Assembly: GCA_963791455.1 (NCBI GenBank)
Contig: CAWBSM010000004.1
Location: forward strand, 186,001-250,000
Length of the DNA: 64,000 nucleotides
Direction: 5' to 3'
Origin: Bog-473 sp963791455
GTDB lineage: Bacteria > Actinomycetota > Acidimicrobiia > Acidimicrobiales > RAAP-2
Within the stretch, counting starts at the first letter, position 1, and the number at the start of each line of letters is the position of its first letter. A model generated the notes under the pieces. It saw only the letters and a list, made by a program, of their open reading frames with translations, did no database searches and was not told where the DNA came from. A program made the translations under genes and the position numbers. Of this stretch, positions 1 through 8,405 are shown piece by piece.

Positions 1-213
1 GTCACCTTCCTCCATCACCTCGGCGATGACTCCGACGCTCGCGAAGCGCCCCTCGATATGGGGCACGAGCAGCAGGCGCCCGCCGGCGGAGCGGGCCGAA
101 TCGACAGCGGCGCGGGCCTCGGCGGACTCCAGCGCCATGGTGAAGACCATCCCGGGCAGCACCACCCCTGAAGTGAGGGGGAGCAATGGGAGTGTCACGT
201 TCTCGTTGGTCAT
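1..213 (-). CDS. lon: Lon protease, N-terminal fragment (gene runs off the window)
   Basis: The reverse strand opens at an ATG and reads MTNENVTLPLLPLTSGVVLP, followed by GMVFTMALES and later GRLLLVPHIEGRFASVGVIA. This is the typical start of the LON substrate-binding domain: an LPLLPL strand, a VVLPGM turn, then a strand ending in GV(I/V)AE. About 71 residues are present. The AAA+ module and the Ser-Lys protease domain lie beyond position 1. Lon is a cytosolic ATP-dependent protease for damaged and regulatory proteins. A stand-alone LON-domain protein cannot be excluded because the catalytic part is not visible. Confidence 0.72.
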   Translation of the reverse strand, partial: MTNENVTLPLLPLTSGVVLPGMVFTMALESAEARAAVDSARSAGGRLLLVPHIEGRFASVGVIAEVMEEGD

Positions 214-356
214 CGGGGGCTTCTTTCTGTGTCCTAAAAGATCCTCTGACTGGTCAACAATATGGGCCCTGAGGTGATTCCCAAGCGGGCAAACCCTGGC
301 CGAGAGCTCGCCAGGGCACGTGAAGAAGCCCGCGTAGTGGGCCTACGCTGGGCTTC

Positions 357-671
357 GTGGAGGCTGCGCCCGGATCACCCGCCCCCGCGCCCTCCGGGGG
401 GACGACGCTGGCGCCGGCGCGGCCGGCGCCCGACCTCGACGACGGGGACCACGACCGGATGGCCCACATCGTCCTCGAGGGCTACACCCCCAAAGACGGC
501 GAGTTCGTCTCGACCGGACCCAGCGTGGTCGAGGGCATCGTGAACCGGACGCCCGTCCGGGCCCTCTGCGGCAAGGAGTGGGTCCCGGGCCGGGACCCGG
601 GCCGCTATGGCCTGTGCCCGACCTGCAAGGAGATCGCCGAGTCCATGGGGTGGAAGATTCCAGCCTCTTGA
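357..671 (+). CDS. DUF3039 family protein
   Basis: A 104-residue protein with a GTG start. After a Pro/Ala-rich N-terminus of about 34 residues it has the conserved DUF3039 core: a MAHIV strand, then VRALCGKEWVPGRDPGRY and CPTCKEI near the C-terminus. The family is small, widespread in actinobacteria and of unknown function. The spaced cysteines (LCG, CPTC) suggest a metal site, which is inference. It lies alone between lon, read the other way, and the sugar ABC operon. Confidence 0.8.
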   Translation: MEAAPGSPAPAPSGGTTLAPARPAPDLDDGDHDRMAHIVLEGYTPKDGEFVSTGPSVVEGIVNRTPVRALCGKEWVPGRDPGRYGLCPTCKEIAESMGWKIPAS

Positions 672-764
672 GCAGACCCGACTCTTTCGTGCCGGCGTGC
701 CCGCACCCCGCTACCGTGCGCCTCACCGGATCGACGATGGCGGGGGCCGCCCGAAGGGAGCAGG

Positions 765-1898
765 TTGGCTGAGGTCGACTTCGACGGAGTCACCAAGCGC
801 TTCGGTGAGACCACCGCGGTCGACGAGCTCACGCTGCGGGTGCCCGACGGCGAGCTCCTCGTGCTCCTCGGGTCGTCCGGTTGCGGCAAGACGACGGCGT
901 TGCGCCTGGTGGCCGGCTTGGAGGAGGTGAGCGCGGGCGCCGTCTCCATCGGTGATCGGATCGTGAACGACGTCGATCCCAAAGACCGCGACGTGGCCAT
1001 GGTGTTCCAGAGCTACGCGCTCTACCCTCACTTGACGGTGGCGAAGAACATCGAGTTCCCGCTACGCCAGCGCGGCGTCAACAAGGAGGAGCGGACGACC
1101 AAAGTCAAGCGCGCCGCCGAGACCCTCGGACTGGGCACCCTGCTCGATCGCAAGCCGGCGCAGCTCTCAGGCGGGCAGCGCCAACGGGTCGCGCTGGCCC
1201 GAGCCATCGTGCGCGAACCGCTCGTCTTCCTCATGGACGAGCCCTTGTCGAACCTCGATGCCGCGCTGCGGGTACAGACGCGGGCCGACATCGTCGAACT
1301 CCAGGCGCGCCTGTCCACCACCACCATCTACGTCACGCACGACCAAGTGGAGGCCATGACGATGGGGCACCGCATCGCCGTCATGAGCGAGGGAAAGCTC
1401 CAGCAGGTGGCCGCACCCGAGGACCTCTACGCGCGCCCGGCCAACGCCTTCGTCGCGCACTTCCTCGGGAGCCCCGGGATGAACCTGATCGAAGGGATGC
1501 TCGTCGAGAGCGGTGCGCCCGACGCCGTACGGGGCGGCGGCGGCGGAGCCGGCATGTTGTGCGTCGCCTTCGCCGGGGCGTCCGTGCCGTTGCCGGCGGA
1601 GGTGGCCGACGCCGTCCGGGGAACGGGGCCCGACGTCGTGCTCGGCTTGCGCCCCGAATCCCTGCACCTCAGCCCCGACGGGGCCATCGCGGCCTCCGTG
1701 ATCATCGTTGAGCTGCTCGGCGCGGAAACGCACGTGATCTGCCACACCGAGACGGGTGCCCGCATCATCGTCCGCCAGGGCGCGGCGGCCGCCAAGCCAG
1801 GGCTCGGCGAGGCGGTCCACATCGCCATCGACCCCGATCCGCGCGCCTACCACCTCTTCGACGCCGCCACCGGCGAGCGGCTGGGGGCGGCGCCATGA
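765..1898 (+). CDS. Carbohydrate ABC transporter ATP-binding protein (UgpC/MalK type)
   Basis: A 377-residue ATPase that starts at TTG behind a GGGAG box 4 nt upstream. Walker A is GSSGCGKT (residues 36-43), the signature LSGGQ is at 134-138, Walker B is VFLMDEP at 154-160, and the H-loop reads VTHDQVEAMT. A TOBE-like domain fills roughly residues 240-370 and contains a GLRPE motif. This arrangement is typical of ATPases that energise CUT1 sugar or glycerol-3-phosphate importers. Its stop overlaps the next start by 4 nt (ATGA), so it is co-translated with the two permeases. The substrate cannot be read from the sequence. Confidence 0.9.
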   Translation: MAEVDFDGVTKRFGETTAVDELTLRVPDGELLVLLGSSGCGKTTALRLVAGLEEVSAGAVSIGDRIVNDVDPKDRDVAMVFQSYALYPHLTVAKNIEFPLRQRGVNKEERTTKVKRAAETLGLGTLLDRKPAQLSGGQRQRVALARAIVREPLVFLMDEPLSNLDAALRVQTRADIVELQARLSTTTIYVTHDQVEAMTMGHRIAVMSEGKLQQVAAPEDLYARPANAFVAHFLGSPGMNLIEGMLVESGAPDAVRGGGGGAGMLCVAFAGASVPLPAEVADAVRGTGPDVVLGLRPESLHLSPDGAIAASVIIVELLGAETHVICHTETGARIIVRQGAAAAKPGLGEAVHIAIDPDPRAYHLFDAATGERLGAAP

Positions 1899-2866
1899 CG
1901 ACGGTGACCGGGACTGCCGGCCCGGATCCCGGCGCCACATCAGAACCGGCCATCACAAGCAGCCGGGCCGACGGTGCGACCCTGCGGGCGCGGCGGCGCC
2001 GGGAGGCCGGCCTTGCCTACCTGCTGCTCGTTCCGGCGCTGGTGCTCTTCGGGGTGTTCTCCTTCTATCCCTTCTTACGCAACTTCAAGCTGATGCTCTA
2101 CGAGACGCCGCCCGTGCCGGGCCTGCCGGCTCACTACGTCGGGCTGCACCAAATCGTCCCCACCATCACCTCGACCCAATTCACCCAGAGCCTCGTGACC
2201 ACGATCATCTTCGTGGTCCTGGTCGTGCCGATCAGCCTGATCCTCGGGCTGGCGCTCGCCGTTGGCGCGCACCGCAAGCTCAAGGGCATGGCGGCCTACC
2301 GCATGATCTTCTCGTCCACGGTGGTCAGCTCCGTCGCCGTGGCCGCCGTGGTCTTCGGTACCCTGCTCAATCCGGTGGTCGGTCTCTTGCCCTGGCTCGG
2401 CATCAACCCGAACCCGCCGGCGCTCGAGAGCACGACGTGGGCGTTGCCCTCGGTGGCGGTGATCACCATCTGGCAGTTCTTGGGGCTGTCCTTCATCATC
2501 ATGTCGGCCGGTCTCCAGTCCGTACCCGACGAGCTGCTCGAGGCGGCCCGCATCGACGGTGCGGGAGCCTGGACGAGGTTCTGGCGGATGACCGTGCCGC
2601 TCCTCTCCCCCACCATCTTCTTCGCCGTGGTGGTGAGCACGATTTACGCCTTCCAAGCGTTCGGGGCGGTGGACATCCTCATCGGGAACCAGAACGCCGT
2701 CCGCCTGCACACGAACGTCCTCATCTACAACATCGTGAACACGCTGCAGATTGACAACAATCCTGGAGCGGCCGCCATCATGGCCACCGTCCTGTTCCTG
2801 ATCATGCTGGGTCTCACCCTCATACAGATGCGGCTCCTCGAACGGCGGGTGACCTATGCCCGCTGA
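1895..2866 (+). CDS. Sugar ABC transporter permease, MalF/UgpA type
   Basis: A 323-residue inner-membrane permease. A basic N-terminus (RARRRREAG) precedes a first membrane helix (LAYLLLVPALVLFGVFSFYP), then five more hydrophobic segments. The EAA loop is present as EAARIDGAGAWTRFWRMTVP near residue 215, the cytoplasmic contact with the ATPase. It overlaps the ATPase gene by 4 nt and the second permease gene by 11 nt, which supports one operon. MalF-type proteins form a heterodimer with the MalG-type protein encoded next. Confidence 0.9.
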   Translation: MTTVTGTAGPDPGATSEPAITSSRADGATLRARRRREAGLAYLLLVPALVLFGVFSFYPFLRNFKLMLYETPPVPGLPAHYVGLHQIVPTITSTQFTQSLVTTIIFVVLVVPISLILGLALAVGAHRKLKGMAAYRMIFSSTVVSSVAVAAVVFGTLLNPVVGLLPWLGINPNPPALESTTWALPSVAVITIWQFLGLSFIIMSAGLQSVPDELLEAARIDGAGAWTRFWRMTVPLLSPTIFFAVVVSTIYAFQAFGAVDILIGNQNAVRLHTNVLIYNIVNTLQIDNNPGAAAIMATVLFLIMLGLTLIQMRLLERRVTYAR

Positions 2867-3758
2867 GGTCCAGGACAGCGAGACCATGCCTCGCCCCGAA
2901 ACGGAGGGGGCCCCAGTTGGCCCGCCGTCGAGAAAGCCGCGCCGCGGGCTGCGGACCGTCGGCGCCTACGTCGCACTGACGGCCGGGGCCATCGTGGTCC
3001 TGTTCCCGATCTACATCACGATCGTCAACTCGCTGCTGAAGCCGGACCAGCTGGTGCAACAGCCACCACCGCTGCTCCCGACCAGCCCCCAGTGGCACAA
3101 CTACAGCGCTGCTTGGAACGCCGGCCAGATGTCAAAGTACATGGCCACCTCGGCGATCATGACCTTGATCATCGTGGTGGGACAGCTCGTCACCTCCGTC
3201 CTGGCTGGCTACGCCTTCGCCTTCCTGCGCTTCCCCCTCAAACGCACACTTTTCGTGATTTGCCTCGCCACCCTCATGATCCCGCTCGAGGTCACGTTCA
3301 TCACCAACCTCGACACGATCACGTCGCTGCACTGGTTCAACTCCTACGAAGGACTGGCCATCCCGTTCCTGGCTACCGGGTTCGGCATCTTCCTGCTGCG
3401 CCAGGCCTTCTTGCAGATCCCGCGCGACCTGCAGGAGGCCGCCCAGCTCGACGGGTACGGGCACCTGCGCTTCATGACGCGCGTCGCGGTCCCTCTGGCC
3501 CGCCCCGCGCTGGCCGCACTGGGGGTCTTCTCCTTCCTGGCGGCGTGGAACCAATACCTGTGGCCACTGATCTCGACCGGCGGCACGGCACCACTCGACA
3601 CCGTTCAGATCGGGCTGAAGCAACTCCTCGGTACCCAGGTGTCGCAGATCCCCGTCTCACTCGCCGGCGCCGTCATCGCCTTCGTTCCCTTGGTGATCTT
3701 GTTGCTCGTCTTCCAAAAACAGCTCGTCCGCAGCCTCACCGCTGGCGCGGTGAAGTAA
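2856..3758 (+). CDS. Sugar ABC transporter permease, MalG/UgpE type
   Basis: A 300-residue permease with six predicted membrane helices, the first near residues 32-53 (AYVALTAGAIVVLFPIYITI). The EAA loop reads EAAQLDGYGHLRFMTRVAVP near residue 192, and the C-terminus ends with a final helix and QLVRSLTAG, typical of the MalG branch. It is translationally coupled to the upstream permease by an 11-nt overlap. The binding-protein gene follows 45 nt downstream on the same strand. Confidence 0.9.
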   Translation: MPAEVQDSETMPRPETEGAPVGPPSRKPRRGLRTVGAYVALTAGAIVVLFPIYITIVNSLLKPDQLVQQPPPLLPTSPQWHNYSAAWNAGQMSKYMATSAIMTLIIVVGQLVTSVLAGYAFAFLRFPLKRTLFVICLATLMIPLEVTFITNLDTITSLHWFNSYEGLAIPFLATGFGIFLLRQAFLQIPRDLQEAAQLDGYGHLRFMTRVAVPLARPALAALGVFSFLAAWNQYLWPLISTGGTAPLDTVQIGLKQLLGTQVSQIPVSLAGAVIAFVPLVILLLVFQKQLVRSLTAGAVK

Positions 3759-3803
3759 CGGGGGCGGCTGTTGCCCGCGCCTCCCGGGTGCTAGGCAATT
3801 CCC

Positions 3804-5216
3804 ATGCGCACCCCCCGCTTCCTCAGACTCGCCGCCGCGGCCTTCGTGATGTCGTCCGCCACGGCTGCCACGGCCTCGGTCGCGGTCGGCACCGCGGCCG
3901 CTCCCGCTGGGGCGGCCAGCCTGCCCAGCTGCAACCTCAAGGCGCTGGCCAACCACAAGGGCGTGGTCGACATCACCTTCTGGGAGTCCGCGTCTGAGGC
4001 GAACCTGACGACACTGCAGTCGATCACCAACGCGTTCAATTCCTCCCAGTCCAAGGTCCACGTCACCCTCGTCACCCAAGCCGGCTACGACGACACCTGG
4101 CAGAAGTACCTGGCCGGCCTCACCAACGGGCAGTTGCCCGACGCCGTCCAGCTGGAGGACCAGCGGACCCAGGCCGCGATCGACACCGGCTCGTTCCTGC
4201 CGGTGCAGTCGTGCATGAACGCCGCCAAGTACTCGACGAGCGACTATTTGCCCCGCCCACTCGCCTACTGGAAGGTGAACGGTGTGCAGTGGGCGCTCCC
4301 CTTCGCCGTTTCGGCTCCCATCCTCTATTTCAACCAGAGTTCCTTCACGAAGGCGGGGCTGAACCCGGCGGACCCGCCGACGACACTGCCGGAAATGGTG
4401 ACGGACGCCCAGAAGCTCAAGGCATCCGGGAGCGGCATGGGCCTCGTGTTGGACCCCTGGCACCTCGAGACCTGGCTGGCGTCGGCCAACCAGCTCTTCG
4501 TGAACAACAAGAACGGGCGTAGTGCGCGGGCAAGCGCCGGAGTGTTCAACACCAAGGTCGCCGTGTCCATCTTCAGCCAACTCGACCAGCTGGTGAAGTC
4601 GGGCGACGCCACCACCAACCCCTCGAGCGGGCCAGACGCGTACGACAACTTGCTCGGAATCGGAAGCGGGAAATACGGCATGACGATCGAGACCTCGGCG
4701 GCGCTGGGCACGGTCACCCAGCTGCTGGCGGGCGGCCAGTACGCCAATGTCAAGCTGGGCATCGGCCCCTTCCCCGTCTACAGCACATCGGTGCAGGGTG
4801 GGATCGAACCCGGCGGTTCCGGCGTGTACATCTCGGACAAGGCGCCCGCCATCGACCAGGCGGCGTCGTGGCAATACCTCTCCTACCTCTGTAACACACA
4901 GAGCCAGGCCACCTGGGCCGCGGGCACGGGCTACATCCCGGTTCGAAAGTCCTCGGCGCAGACGGCGACCGTCCAACACCTGTGGGCGACCAATCCCGGG
5001 TACAAGGTGGCCTACAACGAAATCAACAATGGCGTGAATTCCGCTGCCACGTCGGGCTCGGTGATCGGGCCCTACTCGGACGTGAGGACGGACGTTCTCA
5101 ACGCGGAGATCTCCATGTACACCGGGGGCGTGTCACCGGCCAACGCCGTCAAGAATGCCGAGTCGAACGTCAACAGCACCATCTCCAGCTACAACAGCCG
5201 CCTCGGGGCGTCCTAG
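3804..5216 (+). CDS. Extracellular solute-binding protein of a sugar-type ABC importer
   Basis: A 470-residue secreted protein. The N-terminus has a short basic stretch (MRTPRFLR), a hydrophobic core and an Ala-rich cleavage region ending near APAGAAS; the following LPSC could be an imperfect lipobox. The mature protein begins VVDITFWES, the usual first strand of family 1 binding proteins. Later parts match the family: YDDTWQKYLAG, LPDAVQLEDQ, YFNQSSFTKAGL and IEPGGSGVYIS. It is the last gene of the importer; in many operons this gene comes first. The ligand is unknown; sugars, glycerol-3-phosphate and glycerophosphodiesters are typical of the family. Confidence 0.88.
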   Translation: MRTPRFLRLAAAAFVMSSATAATASVAVGTAAAPAGAASLPSCNLKALANHKGVVDITFWESASEANLTTLQSITNAFNSSQSKVHVTLVTQAGYDDTWQKYLAGLTNGQLPDAVQLEDQRTQAAIDTGSFLPVQSCMNAAKYSTSDYLPRPLAYWKVNGVQWALPFAVSAPILYFNQSSFTKAGLNPADPPTTLPEMVTDAQKLKASGSGMGLVLDPWHLETWLASANQLFVNNKNGRSARASAGVFNTKVAVSIFSQLDQLVKSGDATTNPSSGPDAYDNLLGIGSGKYGMTIETSAALGTVTQLLAGGQYANVKLGIGPFPVYSTSVQGGIEPGGSGVYISDKAPAIDQAASWQYLSYLCNTQSQATWAAGTGYIPVRKSSAQTATVQHLWATNPGYKVAYNEINNGVNSAATSGSVIGPYSDVRTDVLNAEISMYTGGVSPANAVKNAESNVNSTISSYNSRLGAS

Positions 5217-5249
5217 ACATCCCACGCGCCGGCCCCGGTCACGCCCGAG

Positions 5250-5340
5250 CTCGATGGCCGAAAGTCACAAAGCGTCGGCAATGACCGATACTGCAGGCGA
5301 AAGCCTGAGTATTCTCGAAGATCGTCGGAAGGTTTCTCCG
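5250..5340 (+). promoter_or_regulatory. Structured 5' leader ahead of the PAS-GGDEF gene (candidate cis-regulatory RNA)
   Basis: The 155-nt gap before the PAS-GGDEF gene can fold strongly. A ten-pair stem with one bulged G and a GAAA tetraloop is formed by ATACT-G-CAGGC, GAAA, GCCTG-AGTAT (about 5286-5311). A second hairpin, TCGGA / TCCGA, follows at about 5325-5341. An alternative pairing joins GTCGG to CCGAT upstream, so two exclusive folds are possible. A GAAA-capped P1b is also a feature of class I cyclic-di-GMP riboswitches, but the other conserved bases of that class were not found here. Function is unproven. Confidence 0.35.
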
Positions 5341-5371
5341 AAGGGCGCGCAAGCGTGTTGGAGGATCACGG

Positions 5372-6325
5372 ATGGTCGTACAGGACTCCGAGAAGGTGGA
5401 GCTGGCCGCATATCAGGTCCTGTTCGCGCACAATCCTGAGGGCGTGCTCATCTCGACCCCCGACGGCCGGATCACCGCGGCCAACCCGGCGGCCTGCGCC
5501 CTGCTCGATCTGAGCGCGGACGAGATCTGCCACCTCGGTCACGATGGCATCTTCGACCGCGAGGACCCTCGTTGGCGGCTCGCCGTCGCTGAGAGAGATC
5601 GGACCGGGTCCTCCACGGACGTGGCGCGGGTGCGCCGGGGCGACGGGCGTTATATCGAGATCGAGACCACGGCGCGGGTGTTTCACGGAGAGAACGGTGC
5701 CGTCCAGATCTTGCACCTCCTGCACGACATCAGCGGCCGGGTGGCGGTCGAGCGTGAGATCGAGGAACTCAGCGCCCGGCTGCTCGAGCTGTCCCACGGT
5801 GACGAGCTGACTGGCTTTCACAACCGCCGCGGTCTCATCGCTTCAGGAACCCGGCTGCTCCAAGTCGCCGATCGCCAGGCGGCCGACGTTCACATCCTGT
5901 ACGTCGACGTGGGCAACGTGAAGGAGCTGAACGAGCGTCTGGGCCACCGGGCGGGCGACGCCGCCCTCCAGGCGGTCGCACGGGCGCTGTCGGTCACGTT
6001 CCGCAAGCACGATGTGCTGTGCCGCATCGGCGGCACGGAATTTGTCGTGCTGGCGTTCAACCTGGCCGAGCAGGAGATCATGGCCATCACGAGCCACATC
6101 TGTCACCACCTGGCCGCACCGGAGACGACGGCGTTCGTCGGCGCCGAGGTCGAACTGACCTTCGGCTGGACCATCCGCCGAGCCGGCGACCCCGGGTCAC
6201 TGGAGGACCTGGTGGCCCGGTCGGACTCGGCCATGCGCGAGGCGCGGCAGGCCGGCCACTCGGCCGGCGGACCGCCCCTCCCGATGACGCTCTGGGACGA
6301 GACCACCCTGCCCGCCCAGGCCTGA
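5372..6325 (+). CDS. PAS-GGDEF domain signalling protein with degenerate GGTEF motif
   Basis: A 317-residue soluble protein with no membrane helix. A GGAG box lies 8 nt before the ATG. Residues 13-121 are a PAS sensor domain (PDGRITAANPAACALLDLS). A short helix leads to a GGDEF domain starting at DELTGFHNRRGL. The metal- and substrate-binding parts YVDVGNVKELNERLGHRAGD are recognisable, but the signature is GGTEF at 220-224. GGDEF enzymes make cyclic di-GMP from two GTP; the third signature residue is normally Asp or Glu and helps bind metal. Threonine there suggests reduced or lost activity, so it may be a GTP or c-di-GMP sensor. Confidence 0.85.
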   Translation: MVVQDSEKVELAAYQVLFAHNPEGVLISTPDGRITAANPAACALLDLSADEICHLGHDGIFDREDPRWRLAVAERDRTGSSTDVARVRRGDGRYIEIETTARVFHGENGAVQILHLLHDISGRVAVEREIEELSARLLELSHGDELTGFHNRRGLIASGTRLLQVADRQAADVHILYVDVGNVKELNERLGHRAGDAALQAVARALSVTFRKHDVLCRIGGTEFVVLAFNLAEQEIMAITSHICHHLAAPETTAFVGAEVELTFGWTIRRAGDPGSLEDLVARSDSAMREARQAGHSAGGPPLPMTLWDETTLPAQA

Positions 6326-6390
6326 CCACCTCTTTGGAGGTCCCGAGCACCCAGATAGTTCAACATTTGTTCAAAACCTATGAACCCGAG

Positions 6391-6419
6391 TGGATTTAGC
6401 GGTACGCGTGGATTAGAGT
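6391..6419 (+). promoter_or_regulatory. Candidate promoter giving a leaderless sulfate-transport mRNA
   Basis: A TAGAGT box at 6414-6419 ends 6 nt before the ATG at 6426. That is the spacing expected when transcription starts at the start codon itself. A weak -35-like TGGATT lies 17 nt upstream (6391-6396). No Shine-Dalgarno sequence precedes the ATG, which fits a leaderless transcript. Confidence 0.4.
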
Positions 6420-6425
6420 TGGTTC

Positions 6426-7475
6426 ATGGATACCAAAGACACCCGTCCGCTCGCGTCCGCAAGCGCCGCCTCGCCGCGGCACCAAACCCGCTCCAAGATC
6501 GGCGCCGTGGGCGCGCTCGCGCTCTCGGCTCTGGTGTTGACCGCGCTCCCCGCCGGCGCACAGACCGGCGGCACGGTGAACTTGGTCGCCTATTCCACGC
6601 CCAAGCCCGCCTACACCGTGCTGGCCGCCGACTTCGCCAAGACGAAGGGAGGGACCGGCGTCACCGTCACCCCATCCTTCGGTCCCTCGGGCACCCAGGC
6701 CACCGCGGTGGCGGACGGGCTGCCGGCGGACCTCGTGAACTTCTCCCTCGCTCCCGACATGAACAAGTTGGTCAAGGCGGGACTCGTCTCTGCCTCGTGG
6801 GACAGCGGGCCGACCAAGGGCATGGTGACCGATTCCATCGTGTCCTTCGTCGTGCGCCCGGGGAATCCCAAGCACATCACCACGTGGGCCGACCTGGTCA
6901 AGTCGGGCGTGCAAGTCGTGACCCCCAACGTGTTCAGCTCGGGCAGCGCCAAGTGGAACCTGATGGCCGCGTACGGCGCCGAGATCCACCAGGGCAAGAG
7001 CCCCGCACAGGCGCAGACCTACCTGTCGGAGCTCCTGCACAACGCGGTGGCCCAGCCCTCGAGCGCGAGCGCCGCTCTGCAGACCTTCCTGTCGGGCCAG
7101 GGTGACGTGCTCCTCGACTACGAGGACGACGCCCTCTACGCCAAGGCCAAGGGGGAGCCGGTCGACATCGTCACACCACCGCAGACCATCTTGATCCAGA
7201 ACCCGATCGCAGTGACCAAGTCGGCCAGCCCGGCCGCCAAGGCCTTCCTCACCTACCTGCTCTCCCCCGCCGGCCAGACGGTCTGGGCCAAGCAGGGCTA
7301 CCGCCCGGTGCTGCCTTCGGTAGCGGCCAAGTACAACTTCCCCAAGCCGAAGACGCTCTTCACGATCGACAGCCTGGGCGGTTGGACGGCCGTGAACACC
7401 AAGTTCTTCGACCCGCAGACTGGCATCGTGGCCAAGGTCGAACAGAACCTCGGCGTCTCCACGGCCAGCGGGTAG
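6426..7475 (+). CDS. Sulfate/thiosulfate ABC transporter substrate-binding protein
   Basis: A 349-residue secreted protein. The signal peptide has a long N-region and a core (VGALALSALVLTALPAGAQ) with likely cleavage after AGA. The mature part starts VNLVAYSTPKPAY and contains the family blocks PSFGPSGTQATAV, GLPADLVNFSL, SGVQVVTPNVFSSGSAKWN and QGDVLLDYEDDA, all characteristic of the CysP/Sbp family. It is the first gene of a four-gene operon with CysT, CysW and CysA. Whether sulfate or thiosulfate is preferred cannot be told. Confidence 0.9.
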   Translation: MDTKDTRPLASASAASPRHQTRSKIGAVGALALSALVLTALPAGAQTGGTVNLVAYSTPKPAYTVLAADFAKTKGGTGVTVTPSFGPSGTQATAVADGLPADLVNFSLAPDMNKLVKAGLVSASWDSGPTKGMVTDSIVSFVVRPGNPKHITTWADLVKSGVQVVTPNVFSSGSAKWNLMAAYGAEIHQGKSPAQAQTYLSELLHNAVAQPSSASAALQTFLSGQGDVLLDYEDDALYAKAKGEPVDIVTPPQTILIQNPIAVTKSASPAAKAFLTYLLSPAGQTVWAKQGYRPVLPSVAAKYNFPKPKTLFTIDSLGGWTAVNTKFFDPQTGIVAKVEQNLGVSTASG

Positions 7476-7481
7476 GCGCCG

Positions 7482-8405
7482 GTGACCGACCTGGGCGCCA
7501 CCGTCGCCGATCTCGGTCTCCCGGACGGTGGTCCGACGTCCACCGACAGTCGGCGAGCGGGGGGGCCATGGCACCGTAACCCCCCCGTCGCGCCATCGCC
7601 CGCCCTGGTCACGGCAGGCCGGCTCACCGCCCGTGTCGGCGGCCCTGCGCTCGCCGTCACCTACCTGTCGCTGCTGGTCCTGCTACCCCTGGCCGCGCTG
7701 GTCAGCCATGCGTTCAGCGCGGGCTGGGCCGAGTTCTGGCGCGCCGTCACCCAGCCCGAGGCTCTCGCCGCGCTCGAGCTCAGCCTCGGTGCTGCCGCCG
7801 TCGTCGCCGTGTTCAACTCGATCGCCGGCCTGGTCATCGCCTTCGTGCTCGTGCGCGACGACTTCCGGGGCAAGGCCCTCGTCAGCGCGGTCATCGACCT
7901 ACCGTTCGCGCTCCCGACCATCGTGGCCGGTCTCACGCTGCTCGCGCTCTACGGCCCCAGCAGCCCCTTCCATGTCGACCTCGCCGGTACCCGCCTCGGC
8001 ATCGTCTGCGCACTGGCCTTCGTGACGCTGCCCTTTTGCGTACGCAGCGTCCAACCGGTGCTGGCCGAGCTCGATGCGGAATCGGAAGAGGCCGCCGCCT
8101 CGCTCGGCGCCACCCGCCGCCAGGTGCTCCGCCGCGTCACACTGCCCAGCCTTCTCCCGTCGGTCTTGGCCGGCGCCGGTCTCGCCTTCGCCCGCGCCGT
8201 CGGCGAATTCGGCTCGGTGGTGCTGATCTCGGGCAACCTCCCGTTCAAGACCGAAGTCGCCTCCTCGTGGATCTTCGGCCTGGTGCAGAGCGACGACATT
8301 CAGGCCGCGAGCGCCGTGTCGATCGTGCTCGTGGCAATCGCCTTGGTGGTGCTCCTCGGGATCGGCTGGGCCCGCCGCCGCTTCAACATCGCGGACGCGG
8401 TGTGA
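7482..8405 (+). CDS. cysT: Sulfate ABC transporter permease CysT
   Basis: A 307-residue permease starting at GTG 6 nt after the binding-protein stop. It has an unusual hydrophilic extension of about 45 residues before the first membrane helix (LAVTYLSLLVLLPLAALV). The EAA loop reads EEAAASLGATRRQVLRRVTLP, and the family block ARAVGEFGSVVLISGNLPFKTE is intact. CysT pairs with CysW to form the membrane channel. It overlaps cysW by 4 nt. An internal start would shorten the extension; no better ribosome site was seen. Confidence 0.9.
   Translation: MTDLGATVADLGLPDGGPTSTDSRRAGGPWHRNPPVAPSPALVTAGRLTARVGGPALAVTYLSLLVLLPLAALVSHAFSAGWAEFWRAVTQPEALAALELSLGAAAVVAVFNSIAGLVIAFVLVRDDFRGKALVSAVIDLPFALPTIVAGLTLLALYGPSSPFHVDLAGTRLGIVCALAFVTLPFCVRSVQPVLAELDAESEEAAASLGATRRQVLRRVTLPSLLPSVLAGAGLAFARAVGEFGSVVLISGNLPFKTEVASSWIFGLVQSDDIQAASAVSIVLVAIALVVLLGIGWARRRFNIADAV

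Noticed and set aside
5250..5371. Class I cyclic-di-GMP riboswitch
   Set aside because: Only the GAAA-capped stem fits; the conserved joining bases and P2/P3 arms were not found.
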